From Streptomyces sp. TRM68367 (GTDB lineage Bacteria > Actinomycetota > Actinomycetes > Streptomycetales > Streptomycetaceae), in the NCBI RefSeq assembly GCF_014495685.1, contig NZ_JACTVI010000032.1:18736-82735 (forward strand): a stretch of DNA of 64,000 nt, in the 5' to 3' direction. Below are positions 8,471-16,972 of this stretch, in pieces (the stretch's first letter is position 1; each line of letters begins with the position of its first letter). The notes below the pieces were generated by a model. The model worked only from the letters and a program-made list of their open reading frames with translations. It was not told the origin of the DNA and searched no databases. The position numbers and the translations under genes were made by a program.

Positions 8471-9532
8471 GTGAAGAAGACCTCGACCCGGCTGGCCGAC
8501 GGTCGTGAGCTCATCTACTACGACCTGCGGGACGACACCGTGCGCGACGCCGCCGACCGGCGCCCGCTGGAGCGGACCGTCACGACGTCCGAGGTCCGGC
8601 ACGACGTGCTGCTCGGCGACTCGGTCGCCATCGCCTCGCACCGCCAGGGCCGCACCTACCACCCGCCGGCGAACGAGTGCCCCCTGTGCCCCTCCGAGGG
8701 TGACCGGCTGAGCGAGATCCCGGACTCGTCGTACGACGTGGTCGTCTTCGAGAACCGTTTCCCCTCGCTGGCCGGCGACTCCGGCCGCTGCGAGGTCGTC
8801 TGCTTCACCTCCGACCACGGCGCGGCCTTCGCCGACCTCACCGAGGAGCAGGCCCGCCTGGTGCTGGAGGCCTGGACGGACCGCACCTCGGAGCTGTCCC
8901 ACCTGCCCTCCGTCGACCAGGTGTTCTGCTTCGAGAACCGGGGCGCCGAGATCGGCGTGACCCTCCAGCACCCGCACGGGCAGATCTACGCCTACCCCTT
9001 CACCACCCCGCGCACCGCGCTGATGCTGCGTTCACTGGCAACTCACAAGGAGATGACCGGCGGAGAGAACCTCTTCGACGCCGTCCTGGAGCGCGAACTC
9101 GCCGGCGAGCGGGTCGTCCTGGAGGGCGAACACTGGGTCGCCTTCGTGCCGTACGCCGCGCACTGGCCGTACGAGGTGCACCTGTACCCCAAGCGCCGCG
9201 TCCCCGACCTGCTCGCGCTCGACGAGGCGGCGCGCACGGAGTTCCCCAAGATGTATCTGGAACTCTTGAAGCGCTTCGACCGGATATTCGGGGAGGACGA
9301 GCCTCCGACGCCGTACATCGCGGCCTGGCACCAGGCACCGTTCGGCGCGCTGGAGGAGTTCGACGGTGTCGTACGCGAGGACTTCGCGCTTCACCTCGAG
9401 CTTTTCACCATCCGCCGCACTTCCGGCAAGCTGAAGTTCCTCGCGGGTTCCGAGTCCGGCATGAACGTGTTCATCAATGACGTGCCGCCGGAGCGCGCGG
9501 CCGAGCGACTGCGAGAGGTAGCGAGTTCATGA
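8471..9532 (+). CDS. galT: Galactose-1-phosphate uridylyltransferase
   Basis: GalT swaps UMP from UDP-glucose to galactose-1-phosphate in the Leloir pathway. The active-site triad region appears as LQHPHGQIYAYPF, where the second His is the nucleotide-carrying residue; ENRFPSL and FCFENRGAEIG are also typical. The frame opens at 8438, but the GTG at 8471 has a GAGGAG ribosome-binding site six bases upstream and gives 353 residues starting VKKTSTRLADGREL. It overlaps galE by four bases (ATGA) and begins the galTEK operon. Confidence 0.97.
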   Translation: MKKTSTRLADGRELIYYDLRDDTVRDAADRRPLERTVTTSEVRHDVLLGDSVAIASHRQGRTYHPPANECPLCPSEGDRLSEIPDSSYDVVVFENRFPSLAGDSGRCEVVCFTSDHGAAFADLTEEQARLVLEAWTDRTSELSHLPSVDQVFCFENRGAEIGVTLQHPHGQIYAYPFTTPRTALMLRSLATHKEMTGGENLFDAVLERELAGERVVLEGEHWVAFVPYAAHWPYEVHLYPKRRVPDLLALDEAARTEFPKMYLELLKRFDRIFGEDEPPTPYIAAWHQAPFGALEEFDGVVREDFALHLELFTIRRTSGKLKFLAGSESGMNVFINDVPPERAAERLREVASS

Positions 9533-10491
9533 GTGGGAAGTACCTGGTCACCGGCGGCGCGGGGTACGTCGGCAGCGTCGTCGCCCAGCACCTGCTGGAG
9601 GCCGGTCACGAGGTCGTCGTCCTCGACAACCTCTCCACGGGCTTCCGCGAGGGCGTGCCGGCCGGCGCGACGTTCGTGGAGGGCGACATCCGTGACGCCG
9701 CCAAGTGGCTGGACCCGTCGTACGACGGTGTGCTCCACTTCGCTGCCTTCTCCCAGGTCGGCGAGTCGGTCGTGAAGCCCGAGAAGTACTGGGACAACAA
9801 CGTCGGCGGCACCATGGCCCTGCTGGCGGCGATGCGCGACGCGGGCGTCCGCAAGCTGGTGTTCTCCTCCACGGCGGCGACGTACGGCGAGCCGGAGGAG
9901 GTCCCCATCGTCGAGTCGGCACCGACCTCGCCGACCAACCCCTACGGCGCCTCGAAGCTCGCCGTCGACCACATGATCACCGGCGAGGCGGCCGCCCACG
10001 GACTCGGTGCCGTGTCGCTGCGCTACTTCAACGTCGCGGGCGCGTACGGCGAGTACGGCGAGCGCCACGACCCCGAGTCGCACCTCATCCCGCTGGTGCT
10101 CCAGGTCGCCCAGGGCCGGCGGGAGGCGATCTCCGTCTTCGGCGACGACTACCCGACGCCGGACGGTACCTGCGTCCGCGACTACATCCACGTGGCGGAC
10201 CTGGCCGAGTCCCACCTGCTGGCCCTGACGGCCGCCACCGCGGGCGAGCACCTGATCTGCAACCTCGGCAACGGCAACGGCTTCTCGGTCCGCGAGGTCA
10301 TCGAGACGGTGCGCCGGGTCACCGGGCACCCGATCCCGGAGGTCGTGGCCCCCCGCCGGTGCGGCGATCCTGCGGTCCTGGTGGCGTCGGCCGCCACGGC
10401 CCGCGAGAAGCTGGGCTGGAACCCGTCCCGCGCGGACCTCGCGGGGATCGTCGCGGACGCGTGGGAGTTCGCGCAGCGGCGCGGCAACTAG
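9529..10491 (+). CDS. galE: UDP-glucose 4-epimerase
   Basis: GalE interconverts UDP-galactose and UDP-glucose using tightly bound NAD. The 320-residue protein begins with the Rossmann motif VTGGAGYVGSVV and has the catalytic YGASK (Tyr-x-x-x-Lys) and a Ser/Thr just before it (SSTAATYG), as in short-chain dehydrogenases. The ATG overlaps the galT stop, so both are co-translated. Confidence 0.97.
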   Translation: MSGKYLVTGGAGYVGSVVAQHLLEAGHEVVVLDNLSTGFREGVPAGATFVEGDIRDAAKWLDPSYDGVLHFAAFSQVGESVVKPEKYWDNNVGGTMALLAAMRDAGVRKLVFSSTAATYGEPEEVPIVESAPTSPTNPYGASKLAVDHMITGEAAAHGLGAVSLRYFNVAGAYGEYGERHDPESHLIPLVLQVAQGRREAISVFGDDYPTPDGTCVRDYIHVADLAESHLLALTAATAGEHLICNLGNGNGFSVREVIETVRRVTGHPIPEVVAPRRCGDPAVLVASAATAREKLGWNPSRADLAGIVADAWEFAQRRGN

Positions 10492-10519
10492 GACGTACGG
10501 AAAGGTCAGGGGTCAGGGC

Positions 10520-11683
10520 ATGAGCGAGGCTGTGTCAGGGGCGGTCGCCGAGCGGTTCAAGGAGCTGTACGGGGACGGTCCGGAAGGGGTGTGGGTGGCG
10601 CCGGGCCGGGTCAACCTGATCGGCGAACACACCGACTACAACGACGGCTTCGTCATGCCGTTCGCGCTGCCGCACATCACGGTCGCGGCGGTGTCGCGGC
10701 GCGAGGACGGCGTACTGCGCCTGCACTCCGCGGACATCGAGGCCGGTGTCGCCGAGTTGCGCCTCGACGCCCTGGCCCCGCAGTCGGACAGCGACTGGAC
10801 GGCGTATCCGGCGGGCGTGGTCTGGGCCCTTCGCGAGGCGGGCCACCAGGTCACCGGCGCGGACGTCCACCTCACCTCGACGGTGCCGACGGGCGCGGGC
10901 CTGTCGTCCTCGGCGGCCCTGGAGGTCGTCGTGGCACTGGCGTTGAACGACCTCTTCTCCCTCGGCCTGAAGGGCTGGCAGCTGGCCCGCCTGTGCCAGC
11001 GCGCCGAGAACGTCTACGTCGGCGCCCCCACCGGCATCATGGACCAGACGGCATCGGCGTGCTGCGAGGCGGGCCACGCCCTGTTCCTCGACACCCGGGA
11101 CCTCTCCCAGCAGCAGATCCCCTTCGACCTCGCGGCCGAGGGCATGCGCCTGCTGGTCGTCGACACGCAGGTCAAGCACGCCCACAGCGACGGCGAGTAC
11201 GGCAAGCGCCGCACCGGCTGCGAGAGGGGCGCGGCGCTGCTGGGCGTGGACGCCCTGCGGGACGTGCCGTACGCCGACCTGGACGCGGCACTGGAGCGCC
11301 TGGGCGACGAGGAGGAAGTCCGCCGCCTGGTCCGCCACATCGTCACGGAGAACCACCGGGTGGAGAAGGTCGTCTCCCTCCTGGAGTCGGGCGACACCCG
11401 CGCGATCGGCCCGGTCCTGGTCAAGGGCCACGCCTCGCTGCGCGACGACTTCCGCATCTCCTGCCCGGAACTGGACCTGGTCGTCGACACGGCTCTCGCC
11501 GCCGGCGCCCTGGGCGCCCGCATGACGGGCGGCGGCTTCGGCGGCTCAGCGATCGTCCTGGCGGAGACCGCCGACGTGGACACCATCACGAAGGCCATGG
11601 AAGAGGCGTTCGCGGCAGCGGACTTCACGGCACCTCGGGTGTTCGAGGCGGTGCCTTCGGCGGGGGCGCGGCGGGTGCGGTGA
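10520..11683 (+). CDS. galK: Galactokinase
   Basis: GalK phosphorylates galactose at C1 with ATP, the entry step of the pathway completed by galT and galE. The GHMP-kinase signatures are clear: GRVNLIGEHTDYNDGFVMP near residue 28 (substrate binding), PTGAGLSSSAALEV (phosphate loop) and the C-terminal GGGFGGSAIVL. At 387 residues it has the normal length. It lies 28 bases after galE and closes the operon, with a hairpin just downstream. Confidence 0.97.
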   Translation: MSEAVSGAVAERFKELYGDGPEGVWVAPGRVNLIGEHTDYNDGFVMPFALPHITVAAVSRREDGVLRLHSADIEAGVAELRLDALAPQSDSDWTAYPAGVVWALREAGHQVTGADVHLTSTVPTGAGLSSSAALEVVVALALNDLFSLGLKGWQLARLCQRAENVYVGAPTGIMDQTASACCEAGHALFLDTRDLSQQQIPFDLAAEGMRLLVVDTQVKHAHSDGEYGKRRTGCERGAALLGVDALRDVPYADLDAALERLGDEEEVRRLVRHIVTENHRVEKVVSLLESGDTRAIGPVLVKGHASLRDDFRISCPELDLVVDTALAAGALGARMTGGGFGGSAIVLAETADVDTITKAMEEAFAAADFTAPRVFEAVPSAGARRVR

Positions 11684-11690
11684 CGTAACC

Positions 11691-11736
11691 GCGCGGCTGA
11701 GCGCCCTCGCCGTTCCGATGACGGCGCTCAGCGCGC
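11691..11736 (+). terminator. Terminator of the galTEK operon
   Basis: GCGCGGCTGAGCGCC (11691-11705) pairs with GGCGCTCAGCGCGC (11723-11736), starting seven bases after the galK stop. Confidence 0.7.
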
Positions 11737-11747
11737 ATACGGTTGAC

Positions 11748-12110
11748 TCACCCATTGACCGCCTGGATCTCCTGAACCGGCACCTCGGTGGTGGTGGCGA
11801 AGGTGCCGTTCGGCAGTTCGCCGCCCGTGCCGCCTGCGCCTTCCCAGGTGATCGCCCAGGTCAGAGTCGCCTTGAGCGGGTAGGACCCATTGCCCGACGC
11901 CTTCAGATACGTCACACCGCACGGCGGCGCTTCCTCGGCCTTGCCTCGCGCGTACGGCTCTCCAATCGAACCGTTCAAGGTCGAGGGCAGCTCCAAGCCC
12001 AAAGAAGGCGGTCCAATCACCTCCGCCTCCGTGGACTGGGGGTCCTCGTTGATCGCGCACTCGCCCGACGCCGGGAATGTCTCCGCGTCGTCCGTGCCTG
12101 GATCGATGGA
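11748..12110 (-). pseudogene. C-terminal remnant of a secreted Streptomyces protein
   Basis: The minus-strand frame is open with good codon bias from about 12110 (reading SIDPGTDDAETFPASGECA) to the stop at 11748 (ending EVPVQEIQAVNG). It contains a Trp-rich beta-type segment (TLTWAITWEGAGG) and paired cysteines, as in the C-terminal regions of secreted or membrane-anchored actinobacterial proteins of unknown function. There is no start codon with a signal peptide, and the frame is cut by a stop at its 5' side. I read it as the tail of a larger lost gene. Confidence 0.5.
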
Positions 12111-12146
12111 AGCCCGTTCCGGTCACGGCCAGCCTGCCCGGTACCG

Positions 12147-12312
12147 GCCTGTGGGCGACCACAACCGCGACACCGGTGAGCTTGCGGCCCGGTACAAGGA
12201 AGGCCATCCCTACAAGGACTTCAACGTCGACAAGAACGACAAGGGCATGTGGTGGGTGGCCGTCAAGAACCCTGAGATGGAGGATGACCCTGCGGCCAAG
12301 AAAGACGTAACT
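12147..12312 (+). pseudogene. Plus-strand coding-like fragment of unknown origin
   Basis: Here the good third-position G/C pattern switches to the plus strand, giving GDHNRDTGELAARYKEGHP and DKNDKGMWWVAVKNPEMEDD. The stretch is too short for a gene and has no start codon in context. It lies exactly between two minus-strand remnants, so it could be an inverted or inserted piece. I do not recognise the family. Confidence 0.35.
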
Positions 12313-12641
12313 GTCGGACGAAGTCTTGGTCCCCTGCACGGCGGCCGACGTCTTGTCGAACACCGTCACCTGGCGGTCGTAGTAGCGCAGGGTTCCAGCC
12401 CAGCTGACGTTCTTGGCGATGTTGTTCTTGGCGTAGTCGTAGACACCGGTCAGCGCGGTGTCTGTGTAGTAGAAGGCCATGCCGGACTTCTTCATGTCGC
12501 CGTAGGCATGGCCTGCCACACCGTGCTGACGGCCCGTTCCTTGTCCGCCAGGATCGCGTCCTTCTCGGCGTCGCCGGTCTCGCGGTCCTCGAAGACCATC
12601 TCCATGTCGCCAGGAAGCTTGATCTCAGCCTGCGGTTTCAC
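12310..12641 (-). pseudogene. Frameshifted remnant of a secreted or lipoprotein-type Streptomyces gene
   Basis: From a GTG at 12641 the minus strand reads VKPQAEIKLPGDMEMVFEDR ... ADKERAVSTVWQA and then hits a stop. At about 12520 the sense passes into another frame reading GDMKKSGMAFYYTDTALTGV and TLRYYDRQVTVFDKTSAA, ending near SSDSYV. The parts fit an actinobacterial secreted-protein family (KPQ-I-LP-D ... RYYDR-VT) that I know only as hypothetical. The N-terminal signal peptide and the C-terminus are both gone. Confidence 0.5.
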
Positions 12642-12813
12642 CCCGGTCGTCCCACACCTCGCCGACCCGCCTGCGGGCGATCAGCCAAACGTCCCACTCC
12701 GACTGCGCCGCCTCCAGCTCGGCCTGCAACTCCTCCACCCGCTTCCGGGCCGCACGTTCCCGCTCCTCCAGCCGCCCCAGCACCGACGCCATCACGCACC
12801 TCCAGCACGCCAC
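12625..12813 (-). CDS. Small coiled-coil protein of the type found beside Streptomyces transposases
   Basis: The 62-residue product is mostly one charged helix (LGRLEERERAARKRVEELQA ... VWLIARRRVGEV). Similar short proteins commonly precede transposase or integrase fragments in Streptomyces. Here no transposase follows, and its 3' end overlaps the neighbouring remnant. It may itself be a truncated relic of an insertion sequence. Function unknown. Confidence 0.4.
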   Translation of the reverse strand: MACWRCVMASVLGRLEERERAARKRVEELQAELEAAQSEWDVWLIARRRVGEVWDDRGETAG

Positions 12814-12947
12814 CTCAACGGACGCACCGGACCTACCTCCCCCACCTCGGCATCATGCCTGAGCAGTACAAACTCAGTCATCACACTCGGTTTCGAGAAG
12901 CCCTCTAAGCCCGCAAGGCCGGTAAGTCTTCCGCTGAGGCAGCTACG

Positions 12948-13989
12948 GTGGCGGCTGACGCGCCGGTGGCGGACCTGGTTCCCTGGCGCTCGGACGAGCC
13001 GGTCGGCACGGACTACATGAACCGCACCGATGCGTGCGTGAAGAGCATCGGGTCGGGGACCCTGGCGTTCGTCGACACGGAGGATGCGACGATCGGCTCC
13101 GCCACCTTTGATTTCGAACAGCGCATCAAGACGTACCCGAACAAGGGCGCTGGTGGGCCGACGACTTCGACAACGCGGCAGGCGACAACGCCTACTGGGA
13201 CGCAAGCGACTGCAATGCCTGCACCGACGGCAGGTGGGGCACTCGCGCGACAACTTGGAACGGGCAAGGAGAGAATCGACCTTGGCTGGTCGGTGACCGC
13301 GAGCGTGGACGCCAGTAGCACCGCGACCGCGACGGCGGACTTCGGGACCTCGAAGATTCCAAACATGCGGGAGCTTGCGCCGCGCTGCGACGACATCGTC
13401 GGGGTTCGGCGCCGGGCTGTGTGCTGCGTACTACTGGTACATGCAGCAGGTGCTGCCCGATCACGCCGGCTCAAAGCGGTGGGACTCGCTGACGCACTAC
13501 CTGGGCCCGGACACCCCGGTGAAGAACAGCGCCGGCAGTACGTGGACGTCAGACAACAGCGTCGTGTGTGGTACCAGCTCCTCCTGGAGCGTGCACCCGC
13601 CCGATGCTTCGGTGGGGACGGTCGATTGTGACGAGTTCGCGACGGCCTCGACGCACGAGTCCGGCGGCTACCCGGGGACCACGGCGAAGCCGAACCCGAA
13701 CCTGGTGAAGAAGGGCACCGAGTGCGCCCAGTTGTTCACCGACAAGATGGGTGACGGTTCGGCGAACTTCGGCATCCTTGCAGACACCCGCACGGCGACG
13801 AAAGGGCCGACTGGTACGGAGCGTTGCGGGCGTGCAGCAATCCCGCGCGTGCAGAACCAGATGGCGTTCAACGGGTTCCCGGCCCCGGCGTGGCGGATGC
13901 TGGACGGTGACGGCTTCTTCGTGACTCTTCCCGGATTCGAGCACTGCACGTCAACCGCGACTACCTGCACGTGGCGCAAGATCGGCTGA
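12948..13989 (+). pseudogene. Decayed NucA/NucB-type deoxyribonuclease gene
   Basis: The C-terminal part (about 13400-13989) reads like a NucA/NucB nuclease: AAYYWYMQQVLPDHAGSKRW, then the catalytic-region motif VDCDEFATAST and late segments RAAIPRVQNQMAFNG and GDGFFVTLPGFEHC. The upstream part (NRTDACVKSIGSGTLAFVDT) also fits such large secreted proteins but lies in a different frame, with at least two shifts (near 13160-13290 and near 13395). The N-terminal secretion region is absent. NucA/NucB domains occur as secreted DNases and as toxin tips. This copy cannot make a full protein. It converges on a SMI1/KNR4 immunity-like gene. Confidence 0.7.
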
Positions 13990-14006
13990 CGTGCCAGCAG
14001 GCGAAG

Positions 14007-14040
14007 CAGGGGGGCCAGCCCGCAGGGCTGCCCCCCCCTG
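14007..14040. terminator. Bidirectional terminator between converging genes
   Basis: CAGGGGGGCCAGCCC pairs with GGGCTGCCCCCCCCTG with small mismatches and a four-base loop. It serves the NucA/NucB remnant on one side and the SMI1/KNR4 gene on the other. Confidence 0.65.
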
Positions 14041-14051
14041 CTCTTCCGTGG

Positions 14052-15044
14052 TCAGCCGGTCAGGGGCTGCCACCGGTCTTCCTGTGCCGGGTCGATACTG
14101 CTGAGCCACACCAGCGCCCCACCGATCAGACCGGGCTTGTCCCGGGTGGCCAGGGCGGGCGCTTCGAGCATGTCTGCAGCCTCTTCCAGGTAGGTGACCA
14201 ACGTATCCAGCACTTCGCCAGGGCCTTCGTTGTAGCGCGACCAGCGGCCCAGGTAGCCGCTCGCAGCGTCCAGGTACAGGCCCGAGGTGCTGTCAGCCGG
14301 GCCCAAGGCGACAACCGGAATCCAAGTTGCCTTCCACACGGTCATCCGGTCGTCTTCGAAGCGGTCGGTGTTGAGGGCGTCCTCGCGGGCCTGGGCGTCC
14401 ATCATCAGCCGGTAGAAGGCTGCCACGGCATCCAGGGGCATCAGCGCCCGATTGCCCGGGAGACATCCCCAGCCATCACCCCCGTCGTCGCCCGCCGTCA
14501 GCAGCCAAAGGGCCTGCAGTTCAACAGGTATCTGAATGCCGAGGTCCTCTTCCAGGGCGGCGATGGCGGCGGGGCCGGCGCCCGTGCGGAGCGCAGCGTA
14601 GGAGTCGGGGGCATTGTGCTTGAGCCAGCCGGTGATGCGCCGCCACGCATCGGCGACTTCCCGTACGGTGACCGCGGCGGCAACAGGGTCGGCAGGCTGG
14701 TCTCGGTCCTGCTCCTGCTCCTGGTCCTGGGCGTCCGTGGAGGGCTCGGTGGAGGGGGTCGCCCTCAGAAACCGGATCTCGATCCGGTCCGGCTCGCGTA
14801 TGTAGCCGACCGACAGGTCTGGGCAGTCCTCGAACATGTCGCCGTGAACCGTCACGGTCAGGATGCCGGGCAGCCCTGAGGGCCAGCCCATACCAGGGTC
14901 GTCCGCCAGCTGGCCGGCCAGGGCCTTCAACGCGTAGGGAACGCCTGCCCCGAGTTGGGCGGCGATGTCACGTACGTCCGGCTGGATTTCGACCTTCACA
15001 GCCTGGTGCTCCTTGCCGGTCAGATGGAGGACGGTGCCCCTCAC
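14052..15044 (-). CDS. SMI1/KNR4 (SUKH) family protein with an extra N-terminal domain
   Basis: Residues ~135-330 form a SUKH-type domain: WLKHNAPDSYAALRTGAGPA, an acidic helix EEDLGIQIPVELQALWLLTA and GCLPGNRALMPLDAV. Bacterial SUKH proteins are mostly immunity factors that neutralise toxins of polymorphic or contact-dependent systems. The first ~100 residues form a separate small domain (VKVEIQPDVRDIAAQLGAGV) that I cannot assign, joined by a Gln/Glu/Asp-rich linker (DAQDQEQEQDRDQPAD). There is no signal peptide, so it is cytosolic. It faces a broken NucA/NucB nuclease gene, which could be its former target, but the genes converge and the pairing is only a guess. Confidence 0.75.
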   Translation of the reverse strand: MRGTVLHLTGKEHQAVKVEIQPDVRDIAAQLGAGVPYALKALAGQLADDPGMGWPSGLPGILTVTVHGDMFEDCPDLSVGYIREPDRIEIRFLRATPSTEPSTDAQDQEQEQDRDQPADPVAAAVTVREVADAWRRITGWLKHNAPDSYAALRTGAGPAAIAALEEDLGIQIPVELQALWLLTAGDDGGDGWGCLPGNRALMPLDAVAAFYRLMMDAQAREDALNTDRFEDDRMTVWKATWIPVVALGPADSTSGLYLDAASGYLGRWSRYNEGPGEVLDTLVTYLEEAADMLEAPALATRDKPGLIGGALVWLSSIDPAQEDRWQPLTG

Positions 15045-15231
15045 GCAGTAGGCCCCCGGCGCTCACCGGCGGGTGGTGCGGGCGTCCTGCCATGCGGGGG
15101 TAATCCAGGCGGTTATGGGGTGCTCTGGGGGCAGCTGCTAGTGTCCCGCGAAATCTCGTTTACGGGCAGTCGTCGGTCAGCGGGCGTCGACCCACCAGGC
15201 CGCGCGGGCGGACGCTGCGGACGCTAAGGTC

Positions 15232-16260
15232 GTGAACGTGTTGAGCCCACCGGTGAGTAGGGACTTGGTCGTCGTCGGCGCCGGCATTGTCGGCGCATCG
15301 GTGGCCTATCACGCCGCCCGGGCGGGCGCCACCGTGACGTTGGTCGACGCCGGGCGGCCAGGCGCCGGCGTGACGGCGGACTCGTTCGCCTGGGTCGGAG
15401 CGTCTGGCGTGCGTAAAGGTCCGGCCGCCGGGCTGCGGGCCACCGCAACGGCGGAGTACCACCGACTCGGGGCCGAGTTGCCGGGACTCCCGGTGACCTG
15501 GTCCGGCTCGCTGAGCTGGACCAGGGAGGACAGTGCGCCGGACGCCGGGCCCGGGCAGACGATCGTGGACGCGGCCACCGTGGCGACGCTCGAGCCCACC
15601 CTTCGGCAGCCTCCAGAGTGGGCTGTCTGGGCGCCGGATGACGGCGCTGTTGACTCGGTGGGCGTGACCGAGCGGCTGGTCGCGGGCGCTCGCACCCATG
15701 GAGCTCGGGTACATCTAGACACGCCGGTTACCGCGGTCCGCCGGGATACAGCGGGCCAGATTGCCGGGGTTGAGACGGCAGCAGGATCCCTCTCCGGTGC
15801 GACGGTGGTGCTGGCGGCCGGAGTTGCCACGGCCGCGCTGGGCGCGCCGCTCGGCGTGCGCGTCCCGGTCGAACCGTCGCCGTCGCCGCTGTTCCGGCTC
15901 CGCGCCCCGGCCGGTCTGGTCCGCACCGTGGTCAACACTGAGGACTTCGATCTTCGGCAGGTCGCCGCGGACCGGCTGATTGCCGCCGCGGACTCGCCCG
16001 AACGGACCCTTGCCGCCGTCCGGTCCACTTTCCATGGCGCCGGGATCGTCGAGCTGCTCAGCACCCGACTCGGAGTGCGCCCAATGCCGGCCGACGGTGA
16101 GCCGATCGTCGGCCCAGTCGCCGAGGTCCCCGGCCTCTACTTGGCGGTGATGCACTCGGCGGTCACGCTCGCCGCGGCCGTGGGCCGCCTGGTCGCGCGG
16201 GAGTTGGTCGACGGAACCGTTGAGTCGGCTCTGTCAGGTTGCCGCCCGGATCGCTTCTAA
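15232..16260 (+). CDS. FAD-dependent oxidoreductase, DadA/DAO type
   Basis: The 342-residue protein starts with a dinucleotide-binding motif, VVVGAGIVGASVAYHAARAG, and ends with the typical DAO-family tail (GEPIVGPVAEVPGLYLAVMH ... VARELVDG). Such flavoenzymes oxidise amino acids or similar amines. The substrate cannot be told from sequence, and no partner gene adjoins it. The start may be this GTG or another six bases later. It sits alone among remnants, which suggests acquisition with the accessory block. Confidence 0.8.
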   Translation: MNVLSPPVSRDLVVVGAGIVGASVAYHAARAGATVTLVDAGRPGAGVTADSFAWVGASGVRKGPAAGLRATATAEYHRLGAELPGLPVTWSGSLSWTREDSAPDAGPGQTIVDAATVATLEPTLRQPPEWAVWAPDDGAVDSVGVTERLVAGARTHGARVHLDTPVTAVRRDTAGQIAGVETAAGSLSGATVVLAAGVATAALGAPLGVRVPVEPSPSPLFRLRAPAGLVRTVVNTEDFDLRQVAADRLIAAADSPERTLAAVRSTFHGAGIVELLSTRLGVRPMPADGEPIVGPVAEVPGLYLAVMHSAVTLAAAVGRLVARELVDGTVESALSGCRPDRF

Positions 16261-16308
16261 TGGTTGTGCGTCGTTAGTTGCTTCACAGTCTGGTGGTCGG
16301 GATGATGG

Positions 16309-16545
16309 GTGCGGTGCATGGCTCCGTTGCAGCCTGCCCCGCTGGTGCTCTCGGAGCAGGACCGCTTGACGTTGAGGTCGTGGTCCCGCTCGAGGTCGAT
16401 TCGGGCGGGGTATGTCGAGCGGGCGCGGATCGTGCTGGCGTGTGCGCAACCAGGCGCGGGAACGAGCTCGGTGGCGGCCGCGGTGGGCTCGACGCGGCCG
16501 ACGGTGATCAAGTGGCGGGAGCGGTTCCGGGCGAGGGCGTCTTCC
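16309..16545 (+). pseudogene. IS630-family transposase N-terminal remnant
   Basis: The frame reads LVLSEQDRLTLRSWSRSRSI, AGYVERARIVLACAQPGAGT and TRPTVIKWRERFRAR. This is the helix-turn-helix N-terminus of an IS630-type transposase. Homology ends at about 16540, before any DDE catalytic residue, and I saw no terminal inverted repeats. It marks an old insertion at the left side of the ABC importer operon. Confidence 0.75.
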
Positions 16546-16972
16546 TGGCCCGCCCGCCCCACCCCCCTTCCGGTGGCCGCAACACCGAGGAAGGCTGGGA
16601 GTGCGCCCAGTACGCCGCCTTCCCCGACAGCACCGGCGCGGTCCTCGCCAGCGCCTGGGACCCGGAGGAGGGAGCGAGCTGCGCGATCTACTCCACGCAC
16701 ACAACACGGCCGACTGGCAGTGGACCCCGGAAGACTGCTCGGCGAGATGGCGTACATGCACCCATGTGTTGTGCAGGACCTCGGTGCGTACGCCAGCACG
16801 ATCTGTCCCGCCCGGGTCCACCAACGGTTCGTTCCCCAAGCAGATAGTTACACCATTATGGGCATTTAGAGATGTATGTACTTGATGATGCTCTCCATAC
16901 CGTTTAGCGTCCCCGGGGAAAAGAACCGCCGCGGGGTGCGAGTCCCGTGACCGTCGGCTCCTGAAGCGAGGT
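16546..16972. other. Gene-poor spacer before the ABC importer operon
   Basis: The left part keeps codon-biased stretches in two frames (for example AAFPDSTGAVLASAWDPEEG and LRDLLHAHNTADWQWTPED), probably debris of one or two lost genes that I do not recognise. The right part, from about 16840, is AT-rich (around ATGTATGTACTTGATGATGC) and probably contains the promoter of the importer operon. Confidence 0.4.

Noticed and set aside
16865..16972. Riboswitch upstream of the ABC importer
   Set aside because: I could find no conserved riboswitch core, and hairpins there are weak.
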